Assembly: GCA_000467715.1 (NCBI GenBank)
Contig: AJFK01000384.1
Span: 24,688-88,687, forward strand
Source: Hysterium pulicare CBS 123377
Lineage: Eukaryota; Ascomycota; Dothideomycetes; Hysteriales; Hysteriaceae
Length of the DNA stretch: 64,000 nt
Direction: 5' to 3'
The position numbers and the translations under genes are program-made. This document shows positions 54,595 through 64,000 of the stretch, piece by piece; positions within the stretch are counted from its first letter, which is position 1; every line of letters starts with the position of its first letter. Below the pieces are notes generated by a model, which was given only the letters and a program-made list of their open reading frames with translations, was not told where the DNA came from and made no database searches.

Positions 54595-56190
54595 TTATTC
54601 TAGATCATCGGGGCTCCTGTATAGTGCGACTTTACAGCCATTGGCACTTCTGCAAGTCAATTTGAGTTCTCCCTTCCATGGCTCACGGTCCCGACTGTCT
54701 AGCGTTTGAAGATACCTGCCCATACGCATCAGAACATATGCGGCTTCAGCAAGAACTTTCTGTTGACCAAGACAAGCTCTTTGACCACCACCAAATGTCA
54801 TGAATTGCCACTGTTCTGGTTTAATATCATTCCACCGGTCGGGCTTAAACTCTTCCACCCTATCTCCGAAGACGGATGGATCTCGATGAAGCGCGTAAGA
54901 GCTCATTATGCATAAAGATCCTTTGGGTACGAAGATTGGCTGATCTTGGTTGCTGCCACCTCCGACGGGTAGAGTGGTATCTTTGAGCGCGACACGGGCC
55001 AGGAGAGGGAATATCGGGTAGAGACGGAGGGCTGGTCCATAATACAGTAGTCTAAACAAAGGAAGGATGAAGGGTGAACCTACCTTCTGATAGTACATTT
55101 TGGAATACTAGGGAAGCCAGGAGTTCATCGAAATTCCACTGGTTGATTTCTTTTCGAAATGATTCCCTGCGGACTTCCTGTCAATGAGTCAAGTGTCGGG
55201 AGAGGAGGAAGAACACGTTCCCCAGAAGCGCTGAAGTAGTTTCTTGAGAGGCCATCATGCCTTGAAGGATTCGGCTTCGAATGTAGATTTTGTCATCGGT
55301 CTGGGCGGCCAGCACTCGGATCATGCTTCTTTTCGGCGTACTATCTACTTCGCGTGCTGAAAGCCCTTTCCGATCCAATGCTCGGCGAATGTAAAAGTCA
55401 AGATATTCGTGAGCTACTTTACAGCTGGTGAGGTACTTTGCTTTTGGTGCAAGAATCCATGAGCGTCCTAGCAATACTCGAACCATAGTGCCAAACAGCG
55501 CGGCGTGGAATGCACCAATGAAGGTTTGGGACTTATGAGTAGCTTCTTGGCTCTCGTATGTAGGAAGTACACCTAGAAGGAAGTATAATGATATATTCAG
55601 AAACTGGGATACATCGTCAACGAGTATCTGCATATTGGCTTTACCGACGAACATACCATATCGTAAAGCCGAGGTTGAAGGTCGACAGCAGTGCCATCAT
55701 CGGGAAGATCTTCCAAGAACCGGTCCATCTCAGCTGATAGGACACTTAAATTGAGGAGGTTATTCTTATCAAACGTTGGCTTGAGTAGCTTTCGCGAGTG
55801 TTGCCATATATCACCATCCGTGGTAAGGAAGCCTTGACCACAAAAATACTCCATGCCACGCAGTCTTAACGGCTCAATGCCCCAGTCCTTTCCAGAGGAA
55901 TTGATTACGCGTATGTTTACAGGAGCAATAGTGCTGATAGTTGGCATTCCGCAAAGAGTGGAAAGCTGGAAGGATCTCCCATGACGCTGGTGGCAACGGA
56001 AGAGGTATGACATATCGGAGTGTATATAAATCTGAAAATCAAAACCATATAGCGGTTCGAAGGGTTGATGCATTGTAGTAGGATGAAAGCCTTGCTTTTT
56101 TACTACTGAATTTCGATAATGCTGACGTTGAAGATAAAAGACCACCAGAGGAGCCGATACCGCGAGCGCTAAGATGGTTGTGTAACACAT
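54595..56190 (-). CDS. Cytochrome P450 B (CYP52/CYP63-like clan), interrupted by an in-frame TGA
   Basis: The ATG at 56190 gives MCYTTILALAVSAPLVVFYL, the membrane anchor. Intron 1 (GTATGT...TATCCCAG) joins RLYDM to FLNISLYFLLGVLP. The I-helix QGMMASQETTSALLGN is classical. Just beyond it, FFLLSRHLTH is followed by a TGA at 55181-55183 and then QEVRRESFRKEINQW in the same frame. In the neighbouring P450 C this position is the conserved Trp (NADVWPRLREEV), so TGG to TGA is the simplest explanation. ExxR is rebuilt by splicing (LSE|ALRLYPIF), then comes FKPDRWND and the heme loop FGGGQRACLGQQK, with the stop at 54595. A 39-base false intron could hide the stop but would remove conserved residues. 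The divergent partner is P450 C, 246 bases away. Confidence 0.85.
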
Positions 56191-56436
56191 TTTGGGACGA
56201 AAAGGATCTTTCTCTGGCTACTACATAAGTGAGAGGAAGAACAGTTTTGTTGGCGATGAGGAACTCGGGGGGATGATGGTGGATGTCTACCATTTCACAA
56301 CATGCGGGCGAAGCAGCGGAGCTAAGCCTATTCTCGCATGGCCCCATCCCTGCTGTCAGCAATCCCACGCGGACAGGATCATAATCCTCAACTCACCCTT
56401 CGACCTCCCTCAATCTCGAGTCGCCAAACCGCCAGA
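56191..56436. promoter_or_regulatory. Short bidirectional promoter between P450 B and P450 C
   Basis: Only 246 bases separate the two outward-facing starts (56190 minus and 56437 plus), so control elements are likely shared. No palindromic regulator site stood out. Confidence 0.5.
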
Positions 56437-58098
56437 ATGTCCGCACTCTATATTTCCCTCTCCGTTATATGCTTTCTTCTCCTTCGTCTTCTCTTTCAAC
56501 GCCGCCAACAAGCCCGCCTAAGCAAACAATATGCGTGTCAGCTACCCCGCTACTATCCCAATCTAGAGCCATTCTTTGGCTTTGACCTTTTAATCAAGAC
56601 AGTCATCGCCACCGTTCATGTCAAGAGTTTCACCTTCCATGCCTCCTTATTCTCGAAATATGGCGATACCTTTGCGGCACGTGCTCCGCGCGGCACGGTT
56701 ATGTTTACCATCGACGAAGAGAACCTGGCAGCTATGTACGGGAAATCCTCTACGGCACGAAGTGGCGCAAGAAATGAGCCTGCGTGGGGTATTCAACCAG
56801 TCAGACTGAAAGTGTTAGAGCCGTTCCTTGGGAAGGGATTTATTACGACCGATGGAGATATATGGCAGAGAAGCAGGGCATTGCTGCGACCGAGTTTCGC
56901 CAAAGAGTCAATTTCCGATTTGAGTTGGTTCAAGAAAGCCGTAGAGCAATTCATTAAGAAATTACCTGTGGGCGGAGAGACTGTCGATTTAAGTCAAGGC
57001 TTGGATGATCTCGTAAAGTTATCCTCCAGGTTCCTTGGGAACGCGTGACGTACTTGTACTACGAGCTAACATTTGGATACAGTTTCTCGAGTCTTCTATA
57101 AAATTCATATTTGGACAGCCTCTCAGTGAATTAGCCGAAATGCAGAAACAATCCGTCTCAAGCCAAGATTTCTTAATAGCGTTTCAGAAAGCCCAAAGGG
57201 GCGCCGGACTGCGCTTTTTAACCGGAATCTTCAGCTTCTTGCTTCCCAAAAAGAGCTTTCAAGATAATTGTCACAAGGCTCATAGTTTCGTTGACGTGTA
57301 TGCGGAACAAGCTATGGCAGAGCAGAAAAGCCGCGGGTGCGATAATGGCTCGGGATCGACTCGGGGAAGTCTGATACATAACCTGGCCGAGCAAACCAAC
57401 GATGTAGCTGAGATACGCGCTCAGATCCTTCAGGGAATGATGGCATCTCAAGATACCACCTCTGTGCTGCTGAGCAATACCTTCTTCCTTCTTTCACGGA
57501 ACGCGGACGTTTGGCCTAGACTGCGGGAGGAGGTAGCTGGCTTGAATCTCGACCAAGTGACATTTGATGAGCTCAAGTCATTGAAAGTTGTTCGGAATAT
57601 CCTCCATGAATGTAAGTTTCTCGATAGACCCCCTGACCTTGATCAGCAGAGTACTCACATCCTTCCCCGAAAGCACTCCGCCTCTACCCCGTCTTCCCAA
57701 GCCTCGGCCGCGTAGCTTTGACAGATACAATTCTCCCACGTGGTGGCGGTCCCACAGCTTCCTCCCCACTCTTCGTTCCCAAAGGAACATGGGTCAGCAA
57801 CAGCTTCTACGCCCTTCACAGAAAGGAGTCGGTGTATGGGCCTGACGCGAATTCGTTCAAGCCTGATCGATGGAACGAAATGCAGCCTGGGAATTGGCAA
57901 TTCATGGCCTTCGGGGGTGGCATGCGCCAATGCGTGGGGAAGGATAAGGCCTTGGCGGAAGCGTCTTATGTGCTTGTGGCGTTGGCGAAGTCCGTCGCGA
58001 GAGTTGAGAGTAGAGATGATCGGGAGTGGTTGGGACAGGCAAAGTTGAGTGCGAGAAATGCGAATGGGTGTCGCGTTGCTTTGTTTCGAGACGCGTAA
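56437..58098 (+). CDS. Cytochrome P450 C (CYP52/CYP63-like clan)
   Basis: Three exons. The ATG at 56437 gives MSALYISLSVICFLLLRLLF, a membrane anchor. Intron 1 (57013-57080, GTAAAG...CTAAC...TACAG) joins GLDDL to FLESSIKFIFGQ. Motifs are WGIQPVRLKVLEPFLGKGF, GDIWQRSRALLRPSFAKESI, the I-helix GMMASQDTTSVLL, the conserved Trp in NADVWPRLREEV, ExxR across intron 2 (HE|SLRLYPVFP), FKPDRWNEM and the heme loop FGGGMRQCVGKDK. About 510 residues; no lesion. It is a close paralog of the divergently transcribed P450 B. Members of this clan often oxidise alkyl or fatty chains; the substrate here is not visible. Confidence 0.92.
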
Positions 58099-58460
58099 GA
58101 GTTGAAGTTAAGGGAGTTATTGGGATCATGTTTGGATACCACGTTGTGATTGATCATCCCAAATCCATGTGTGTGTAAAGAAAGAGGGTGAAATATGCCG
58201 TATCTGGTAGTTTATCATCAAAAAATCCCCCGGGCTTTGATGTCGTTCACGGGAGAAATAAGAAATATATGAAAAATTGAGCAAGGCGGTCTAGTAAGAG
58301 TTATCATTACCTTAGGAATTCCCAGCCAAACCAGTTTACGACCCTTTGGACTAAGACAAAGAATCTACATCAGCTATCGACTCATCCGTAAGATACCGAA
58401 GAGCTTAGCAGCAAGCAGCCTTGCACCGTCCCGGACCACTCACGTGACTCATGCACGCCA
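58099..58460. other. 3'-to-3' intergenic region
   Basis: Convergent region after P450 C and the alpha/beta hydrolase. No coding signal. Confidence 0.3.
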
Positions 58461-59292
58461 TCAAGCATCCTTCAAACCCCCAACCTCCCTCTCCACAGCC
58501 TCCACAATCTTCCCGACAAGCATATCAGGCTGACTAAGCATAGGCGAATGGCCCGAAGAACATTTCTCTATATGCGCCCTTGCAGTCTTAGCAAACATCT
58601 CTTGGTACGGCACCGGCGCTGCCTGATCATTCTCACAGATTAGGTACGTAGATGGGATATACTTGTATGCAGCCCGAGTGATCTCCGTTTTTTGCACTGC
58701 ATGAGACTGCGGGATGAGGCGGGATGCCCAATGCGCCGCTTCGGAATTGGGGAGATCGTTGTAAAGAAGTTTGGCACCATCTTTGAGGTAGAAGCGTCCG
58801 TCGGGCTGTTTATATGGTGAGAAATAATTCAGGATGGGGAGCCTGAGAGTTTCGGCATACCTTGACGTCGTTATTGGGAGATTCCCCGAAAGCTCCGAGC
58901 ACAGACTGACCCTCCTCTAGAATGAAAGCGCAGAAATAGAAAAGGTGTAATACGCCACCGGGGAGGCCTTCAGCTTGACAATTCGAGTAGCTAAACTCTT
59001 CGGGGATCGCGTTGCTGCCGACCAATCCGCCATAAGAGTGCATCACAACGACTACAGTCTTCCCTTCATCATTAACTAGTCGCTCCAGTTCTCGTTTAAT
59101 AGCGTTTGAGTCATCGGAGAGAGTGGTCTTGGCGAAGTCTGGAGTATCAACGTTGCTGCAACTAGGGAGTTCGGGGTGGACCACGGGGTAGCCGTGAGTC
59201 GTGAGACCGTCGAAGAGTTGTTTGTAGACTTTAGGAATCTGAAACGATCCTTGAACGATCAAGATGGTCGGTGTTTCGGTGGCGGTCGCCAT
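58461..59292 (-). CDS. Alpha/beta hydrolase (methylesterase-like, AB hydrolase-6 type)
   Basis: Two exons with the ATG at 59292 (MATATETPTILIVQGSF); the frame extends slightly upstream without an ATG. Nucleophile elbow VVVVMHSYGGLVGSNAI (H-S-Y-G-G), the acid in YLICENDQAAPVPYQ and the His in EKCSSGHSPMLSQPD. An intron near 58807-58860 joins NNDVK to PDGRFYLKDGAKLLYND. About 260 residues, no signal peptide. The fold and the HSYGG motif match the small esterases often called salicylate-esterase or methylketone-synthase-like in fungi. Its position next to the P450 pair puts it at the edge of the biosynthetic-looking block, where it might act as an ester- or thioester-cleaving step, but that is inference. 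Confidence 0.85.
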
Positions 59293-60557
59293 GCTCAAAA
59301 TGGTTCTGTAGCAGGGATCAGAATGACTTAGTAGCTTCCCTAAGTGCGAAAGGACGTCGCAGGAAGCACGAAGAGAAGTTGTCTAGGACTCGACTCGATA
59401 TCGAATGCTGGCCTGATAACATCAAGAATTTATGTAGTGTTTTAAAGTGCGGCGTTTGGTAGTACAACTTCAGCGAATCCCAGGATTATCTTCTGGAGCA
59501 GGGTGTGCGTCATGCGGTGAGGCGTAGCTCGGTCCGTGCGGAGTTTCCGGGGCGGTCTGCGTCACCCTACACGAATACTGATAGAGAAGATGGAGCGAGA
59601 TTTACATTCTGTAAGAGTGTAGCATAATGTCTGAGAATGTTTAGCAGCGGTGGATTTCCGGGGAGCAGCGGTGGATTTTGGTGCCAAATATCACGTGATA
59701 AGCAGAACCGCGCTTGAGCCAACCATGCTGTTATTGTCTATAAGGTGATTCCTTCTCGAGATAGTCTTCATAGTAGCATGTTGCTCGGGTGTCCACCAAC
59801 GTCAAGAGTAAAATAGGAGCATCGCATTTTTGGAAGTCGAAATATTCTAGTCGATGAAGTCCACCATCAAACCTTTATCGCGACTACCCGGACTTTCATC
59901 GTCGTCAACTGGTATTTCATCAAGCCCGTCCCGCAAGGTTTGGCATTATTGAGGTTCCAAGTGGCTGGGGGTGCTATCAGGTCGGAAGAAGGGAAACTCG
60001 GTCATCTCAACCCAATCGTTCACATAAGCTCACAGCAGATGATGGCAGCTTCAAAGCAAGGTATCTGAGGACGGAATTTCGGGGAGAACGCATGATGATA
60101 TCAAATTCGTATTGAGTATAGACCACGCAATACTAAACTCACTGTGACACGCAAGCCGTTAGCATTGATCCGAGAAACCATGTCAATCTTGAGATAGGTG
60201 AATACGCACCCTCGGCATACCAAGCATTAATAAACGAAAAGTGATCAGTGAGATATGGCTCTTGGGCTTCTATTTTCGCCTGTTCTCTTCGCCGTAAGAT
60301 GCGCCCATATTACAGGCTGAGTTAATCAATAGCTGATGCAATGCATTCTCGCGAGGTAGGGTGTTGGCGATGCGACGGCGAAAAGACGCGACGCGTAGAC
60401 TAGCAGACTTGCGCTAAGCCTATTCAGCCTAGCTAGGCTCAACCTCCATATGTCCACTCGCTGGCCCTTTCGGCTTCGCTCTTCTCTTTATTCAAGTTCC
60501 AGTACTATCTTCTGGCGACTAGACCAGCCGAATGGTCTTCCAATTCGGTTTTCTTTC
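59293..60557. other. 1.26-kb intergenic region
   Basis: No conserved coding frame is recognised. It contains a repeated phrase at about 59643-59672 (AGCAGCGGTGGATTTC and nearby AGCAGCGGTGGATTTT), a 15-base near repeat 22 bases apart. Confidence 0.4.
59644..59681. repeat. Short direct repeat (AGCAGCGGTGGATTT)
   Basis: The 15-base word AGCAGCGGTGGATTT occurs twice about 22 bases apart, with CCGGGG between. No function is evident. Confidence 0.5.
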
Positions 60558-63194
60558 TCACCAGTCTTCGATATTCCGTGTTAGATTTGCAATTTGGTGT
60601 TTCTTCAACGGAAATGGGACAGGGAAACCTCTCCCTGCGTTTTCTTCCTCTTTATAAAGACACCCTGGACACACTTTGCTGTCGCCCTCTCGGCAGTACT
60701 CCTTTTCTGCCTCAAGTAGTTCGGCTGCTTCGGGATCGTTGCATATGCAGCCTTGCCCTCCGGAACCCGGATCATTCCCTCCGTCCGTCTCGGGGTGTTC
60801 TTCATCATTCAGGACCTCAGTAGTGAGTGTGAAGACTGGACTGTTGAAATACATCTCGCTTCGTCTGAAATTTTTGCTGGGGTAGAACGTTGCCTCGCCT
60901 GATTTTCCTTTCATTCTAGAAGCTGCACGAAGATCAGGATTGACCTTCTTGGACTTAGTTCGGTCAAGTATTTCTAAGTTGAATAGGATTTGTTCTAGGT
61001 TTTCGAGGCTTCCGTTTATTTCCGACATTCGAGCAATGCTGACTCGGGTAAAACAGTCATCGTATGAACCTACTGGCCGCAGGATTAGGCCTTTCACCAC
61101 CATGTCGAGTTGTCTCTGCCAAGGAAAATTGATCGAGTAAAGCTTGAGCGGAAGGAAGAAAAGCTCAGGAGGGGAAGGCGAAGATGTATTCCAATCGGTG
61201 CCCGAATAAGAATCATACCACGCCTCCGCAGGCGCATCGTATATTAGCGCTCTTCCGGGAAATGAAGTAGGCATACATACGGTTCGCATCCACCGGTTAC
61301 ACCAAACCTCCGAGTTCGATTCCATAGAAAGGTGGCGAACTGGAAGGAGAGGGCACGAGAGAAAAAGGTCTACAGGCTGCATTGGGTTAAACGGGTTCCC
61401 CTGTTCTTTTCTATCCATACCTAGCAGACTGCAAAGATCTAAGCTGTAAAAGAGAAATGGTGAGAGCACGAAATCTTCTTCGCTGTGGAATGAGACGGCC
61501 TCGGAAATTGACGCCCACGACCACGACGGCAGGGATGGGATTCGAGGTAATTCATTAGAACTATTACCTGATATATGCGCATGCCAAAGCAAACCGTCTG
61601 TAACTCGTTGACACCATGTTCCGGCAATGTAATCATCTTCAAGAAGCTTGCAGTTACCTTGTAATATCTTCGCAACGGCTGCAATCGCAACTAGTTTATC
61701 TGTTTGGAAAGTAAGATCTTTCTTGGAATATCTTTCCACTAGTCCGGGCCGGTAATACAAGTCATCTGGTTCATTGAAGGCTTCTTCCGCAAGATTTAGA
61801 CGCCCTTGCCGATGCCGAAGGGCGCCTTCTGGGCATGACTCAGAGGCGGTCAAGGACTGGCACTCCCAGCAAACCTCGAATTCGGTGAAATGCAAAATTC
61901 GTCTACTGAGGATACGCTCCTGGAAGGCCCAAGCACGTTTGCTGAGCGGCCCATATGTGGTCAGATTCCTGTCACCATAATTGATAAATCGTCCATTCGT
62001 TGTATAGCTTTCAGTGGTCCACCGCGAAGGTCTTTCTCTAAAGAGCCCCCCAGAGGGATCTTTGGATGCAGAAGCGGATATGGTGACGTAGCTTCCTCGA
62101 TAAACGCTGTGCATCAGTGGTGCTTCGCGCAGCCAATCTTCCCTCCAGTCTTGGATAATGCATAGGGCATCAATCCAAAAGTAGCGGAGTCCTAACTGCT
62201 TCGTTATGGTAATAGTGTCCTTGAACGTCTATGGCAGTGTCTCAATCACTATGCCCTTTCTGAAATCGCTCAAATTTCCCTTGAGAAGTCTTGGCTCGAC
62301 TTTCCCACCCCAACAATGGCTTAGTGAGGCATATTGAATCGATGAATCTAGGGTTTTCCTGTCAACAAGATGTATGTATCCCTCAGATAGCTCCTGATTT
62401 CCCAAATCTAGTAATCGTGTGGGAATGAACTGGTCCCCGGACGATTGTAGGCAAGTATGGTGCTGATTGCATGAAGAGATCCAGTGCTTTACAGTCTTTA
62501 AACTCGCGGGCGACGAAGTTGACTGCCAGATGGTGGATTCATCGATCAGGCCAGTAGTTGCCAATTTAGGGAGACAGTAACTGTTTTCGCGATTTGTTCT
62601 TTCCCACATTTCGAGGAAAAATTGCACACGTATCTCAGATTCGGCTGGAAAGACATCAACACTGAAATCAACGATTTTTTCGATGCCTCTGAGATCCTTC
62701 CAAATGCACTCTAAGACGTCCTTAAAACCGTACCGCGTTTGATTTTCCAAGGTTCGACTATAGATTGAAAGTATCGCCGCACGGCGTATCGTCATACATA
62801 TCTCACAACTCCAACTAAGCCTGTATCGCGGAGAGATCGGCTCATATAAATTGGAAAGGAATTCGGAGGTGGGTATGTCATTTCGAAAGTAATAGCTTAC
62901 TTCGGAACAGTGAGAGCAGAGTGGTCTGCTAGGTGGATCCGTATGCAAGTCTGTAAGGTTGTTGGGTCTTTCGCCTGATGAAATTTGCGTACTTTGAGTC
63001 CTTTTCGACGTGCGCATGGATACACCCCTCGGAGTCTTTGAAGCAGCGCGCTTCTTCACGCTCTTCTTAAAAATTGATCGATTGGGTGCTTCAGGACGAG
63101 TGGACGATGGTATTTGGCTAGAAGCAGCTGAATTGACACTTTTCCGTGCGACTTCGCTGTATTCGAGCGGGTAAACGGACTGGCCGTTGGCCAT
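60558..63194 (-). CDS. Heterokaryon incompatibility (HET) domain protein 2, interrupted by an in-frame TAG
   Basis: One continuous reading of 879 codons from the ATG at 63194 (MANGQSVYPLEYSEVARKS), broken once by a TAG at 62229-62231. The N-terminal 200 residues are a basic linker and a Cys/His-rich segment (PLCSHCSEVSYYF, CEICMTIRRAA). The HET domain begins with SIQYASLSHCWGGK and IVIETLP, then the stop, and continues in frame as TFKDTITITKQLGLRYFWID, LCIIQDWREDW, VYRGSYVTISASASKDPSGG. The stop falls where HET proteins usually have LPKTF, so AAG to TAG is the simplest change. A 54-base false intron (GTGATT...GAAGCAG) could hide it by deleting conserved residues. The distal part includes a Cys-rich block (GQGCICNDPEA, KVCPGCLYKEEE). 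The first HET gene, at 7.7 kb, is intact. Confidence 0.85.
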
Positions 63195-64000
63195 TGGTCT
63201 GGCCTCTTTTCATTTTCTAAACGTCGAGGTTAAGATTGGTGATTTGTAGGGTCAAAATGACAGTAAGATTGAAGTGCTTTGTGACTATGAACTGAGGAGG
63301 CTGGGGCTGAGCGCCTAGACGACTCCGCCTCTGAGCTAAATCTAGTTCGTCCAAAGGCACCACATGTGGCCCAACTTGGTAACAAAATTTTCTACATGGG
63401 ATGGCTATTTGATTAATAAAACCTGGGCTTTTACTTCGCACCGTCAAGACTTCAAGTTGTTAACGTTCGGGATATGTATGGTGTTGTGAAACTACAAGAA
63501 CGATGCTCGGCCGCTGCCTACATTTGTACGACTTCAGCCCCGTTAAGATGCTGCCTAACATTTTTGCTTTTTCTTCCCACTGCCTTCGCGATATCACATC
63601 TCGAGCAGATAATCTCCTCCCTAGCATCGCGCGAAAGCGGGATCGTTCCGCGCCGTGCCGTTCTTGGCGGAAGGAACCTCCATCTCAATTTCAACCCCAA
63701 CCGCCTGCATCACTCCATTGTTATAATCAAGCATCGTATCGTGTGCCCCAGAGATCTATCCCGATCCCAGCTTACTGCTTTCGTTACGTACAACCTAAGC
63801 GTCAGAAGTACCATCAGATTTGTCAACCCAAATGCTTTCTTTTTCCAAGCTCCAAATTCTCCCTTCGACTTGTGTCCTGCGTTCTCGCAGCTCATCTTAT
63901 CAATTGATTTGCCAGAGCTCATCTTTATGTCGTACTTGAGTCTCCAAATGCGACGTGTTGGTGTGGTCGTACCGAAACCTTGGACTTGGATTGGCGGCTC
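63195..64000. other. Right-edge region, no supported gene
   Basis: 806 bases, promoter side of the second HET gene. Short open frames on both strands (for example plus 63503-63907) show no known motifs. Any gene further right is out of view. Confidence 0.35.

Noticed and set aside
55170-55220. A 39-base intron (GTGTTC...GACAG) removing the TGA in P450 B
   Set aside because: It is shorter than the other introns here and would delete the conserved FFLLSR segment that is present in sister P450 C.
39910-58098. A PKS, NRPS, terpene synthase or prenyltransferase hidden in the block
   Set aside because: No ketosynthase, adenylation, DDxxD or DMATS-type motif is found in any frame I read; the gaps are too small for such genes.
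11434-62231. An altered genetic code or programmed readthrough explaining all in-frame stops
   Set aside because: Both TAG and TGA occur as interruptions, yet the same codons end many intact genes here, and no known strong readthrough context (such as TGA-CTA) is present at these sites.
11434-62231. RIP as the sole cause of the lesions
   Set aside because: Only some changes are C-to-T type, one is A-to-T, one a frameshift and one a T-to-A-like donor change; the surrounding sequence is not AT-skewed as in RIP-affected repeats.
63503-63907. Plus-strand frame of 134 codons at the right edge
   Set aside because: No recognisable domain, and the opposite strand has similar-sized frames; left as unassigned.

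Overview
The window looks like nuclear DNA from a filamentous ascomycete (Pezizomycotina). The genes have many short introns of about 45-75 bases with GT...CTAAC/CTGAC...AG signals, spacing is about 2-2.5 kb per gene, and the families are typical of moulds: HET-domain proteins, fungal rhodopsin-like membrane proteins, UstYa/DUF3328 proteins, sterigmatocystin-type O-methyltransferases and several P450 families. A leotiomycete is my best guess, but the sequence does not prove the class. No rRNA, tRNA, CRISPR array or intact transposon was recognised.

Layout. 1-12 kb: two tandem kinase-like genes, a queuine tRNA-ribosyltransferase, a two-domain GFA/CENP-V protein, a HET-domain gene, an AN1 zinc-finger protein and a GNAT acetyltransferase with a premature stop. 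12-21 kb: a large secreted DUF5695-like protein, small secreted proteins and an F-box-like protein. 21-36.5 kb: mainly catabolic and secreted enzymes (PuuE-type deacetylase, DHA2-type MFS transporter, amidase, HSL-type esterase, GH16 glucanase, benzaldehyde-lyase/ALS-like ThDP enzyme, M28 aminopeptidase). 36.8-39 kb: debris, namely a TauD-type dioxygenase fragment and a broken UNC93-like transporter.

39.9-59.3 kb is a biosynthetic-looking block: three related O-methyltransferases, a rhodopsin-like membrane protein, a tiny secreted peptide gene, two UstYa-type (DUF3328) genes, three P450s and an alpha/beta hydrolase. No PKS, NRPS, terpene synthase or prenyltransferase is present. The peptide gene (44909-45196) lies 664 bases from one UstYa gene and about 1.8 kb from the other. 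It encodes a signal peptide and then an acidic tail with two imperfect D-x-D-(Y)-V-V-Y units. This is compatible with a small dikaritin-like RiPP system (UstYa proteins cyclise KexB-processed peptides in ustiloxin, phomopsin and asperipin pathways), but that assignment is inference. A second HET-domain gene follows at 60.6-63.2 kb.

A second theme is isolated lesions. In-frame stops lie inside conserved, otherwise continuous reading frames in the GNAT gene (11584), the UNC93-like transporter (38429, plus a frameshift), one P450 (55181) and the second HET gene (62229). One O-methyltransferase intron has GA in place of GT at its donor (51000). Either this locus is decaying or the consensus contains errors; automatic gene models may hide several of these as false introns.
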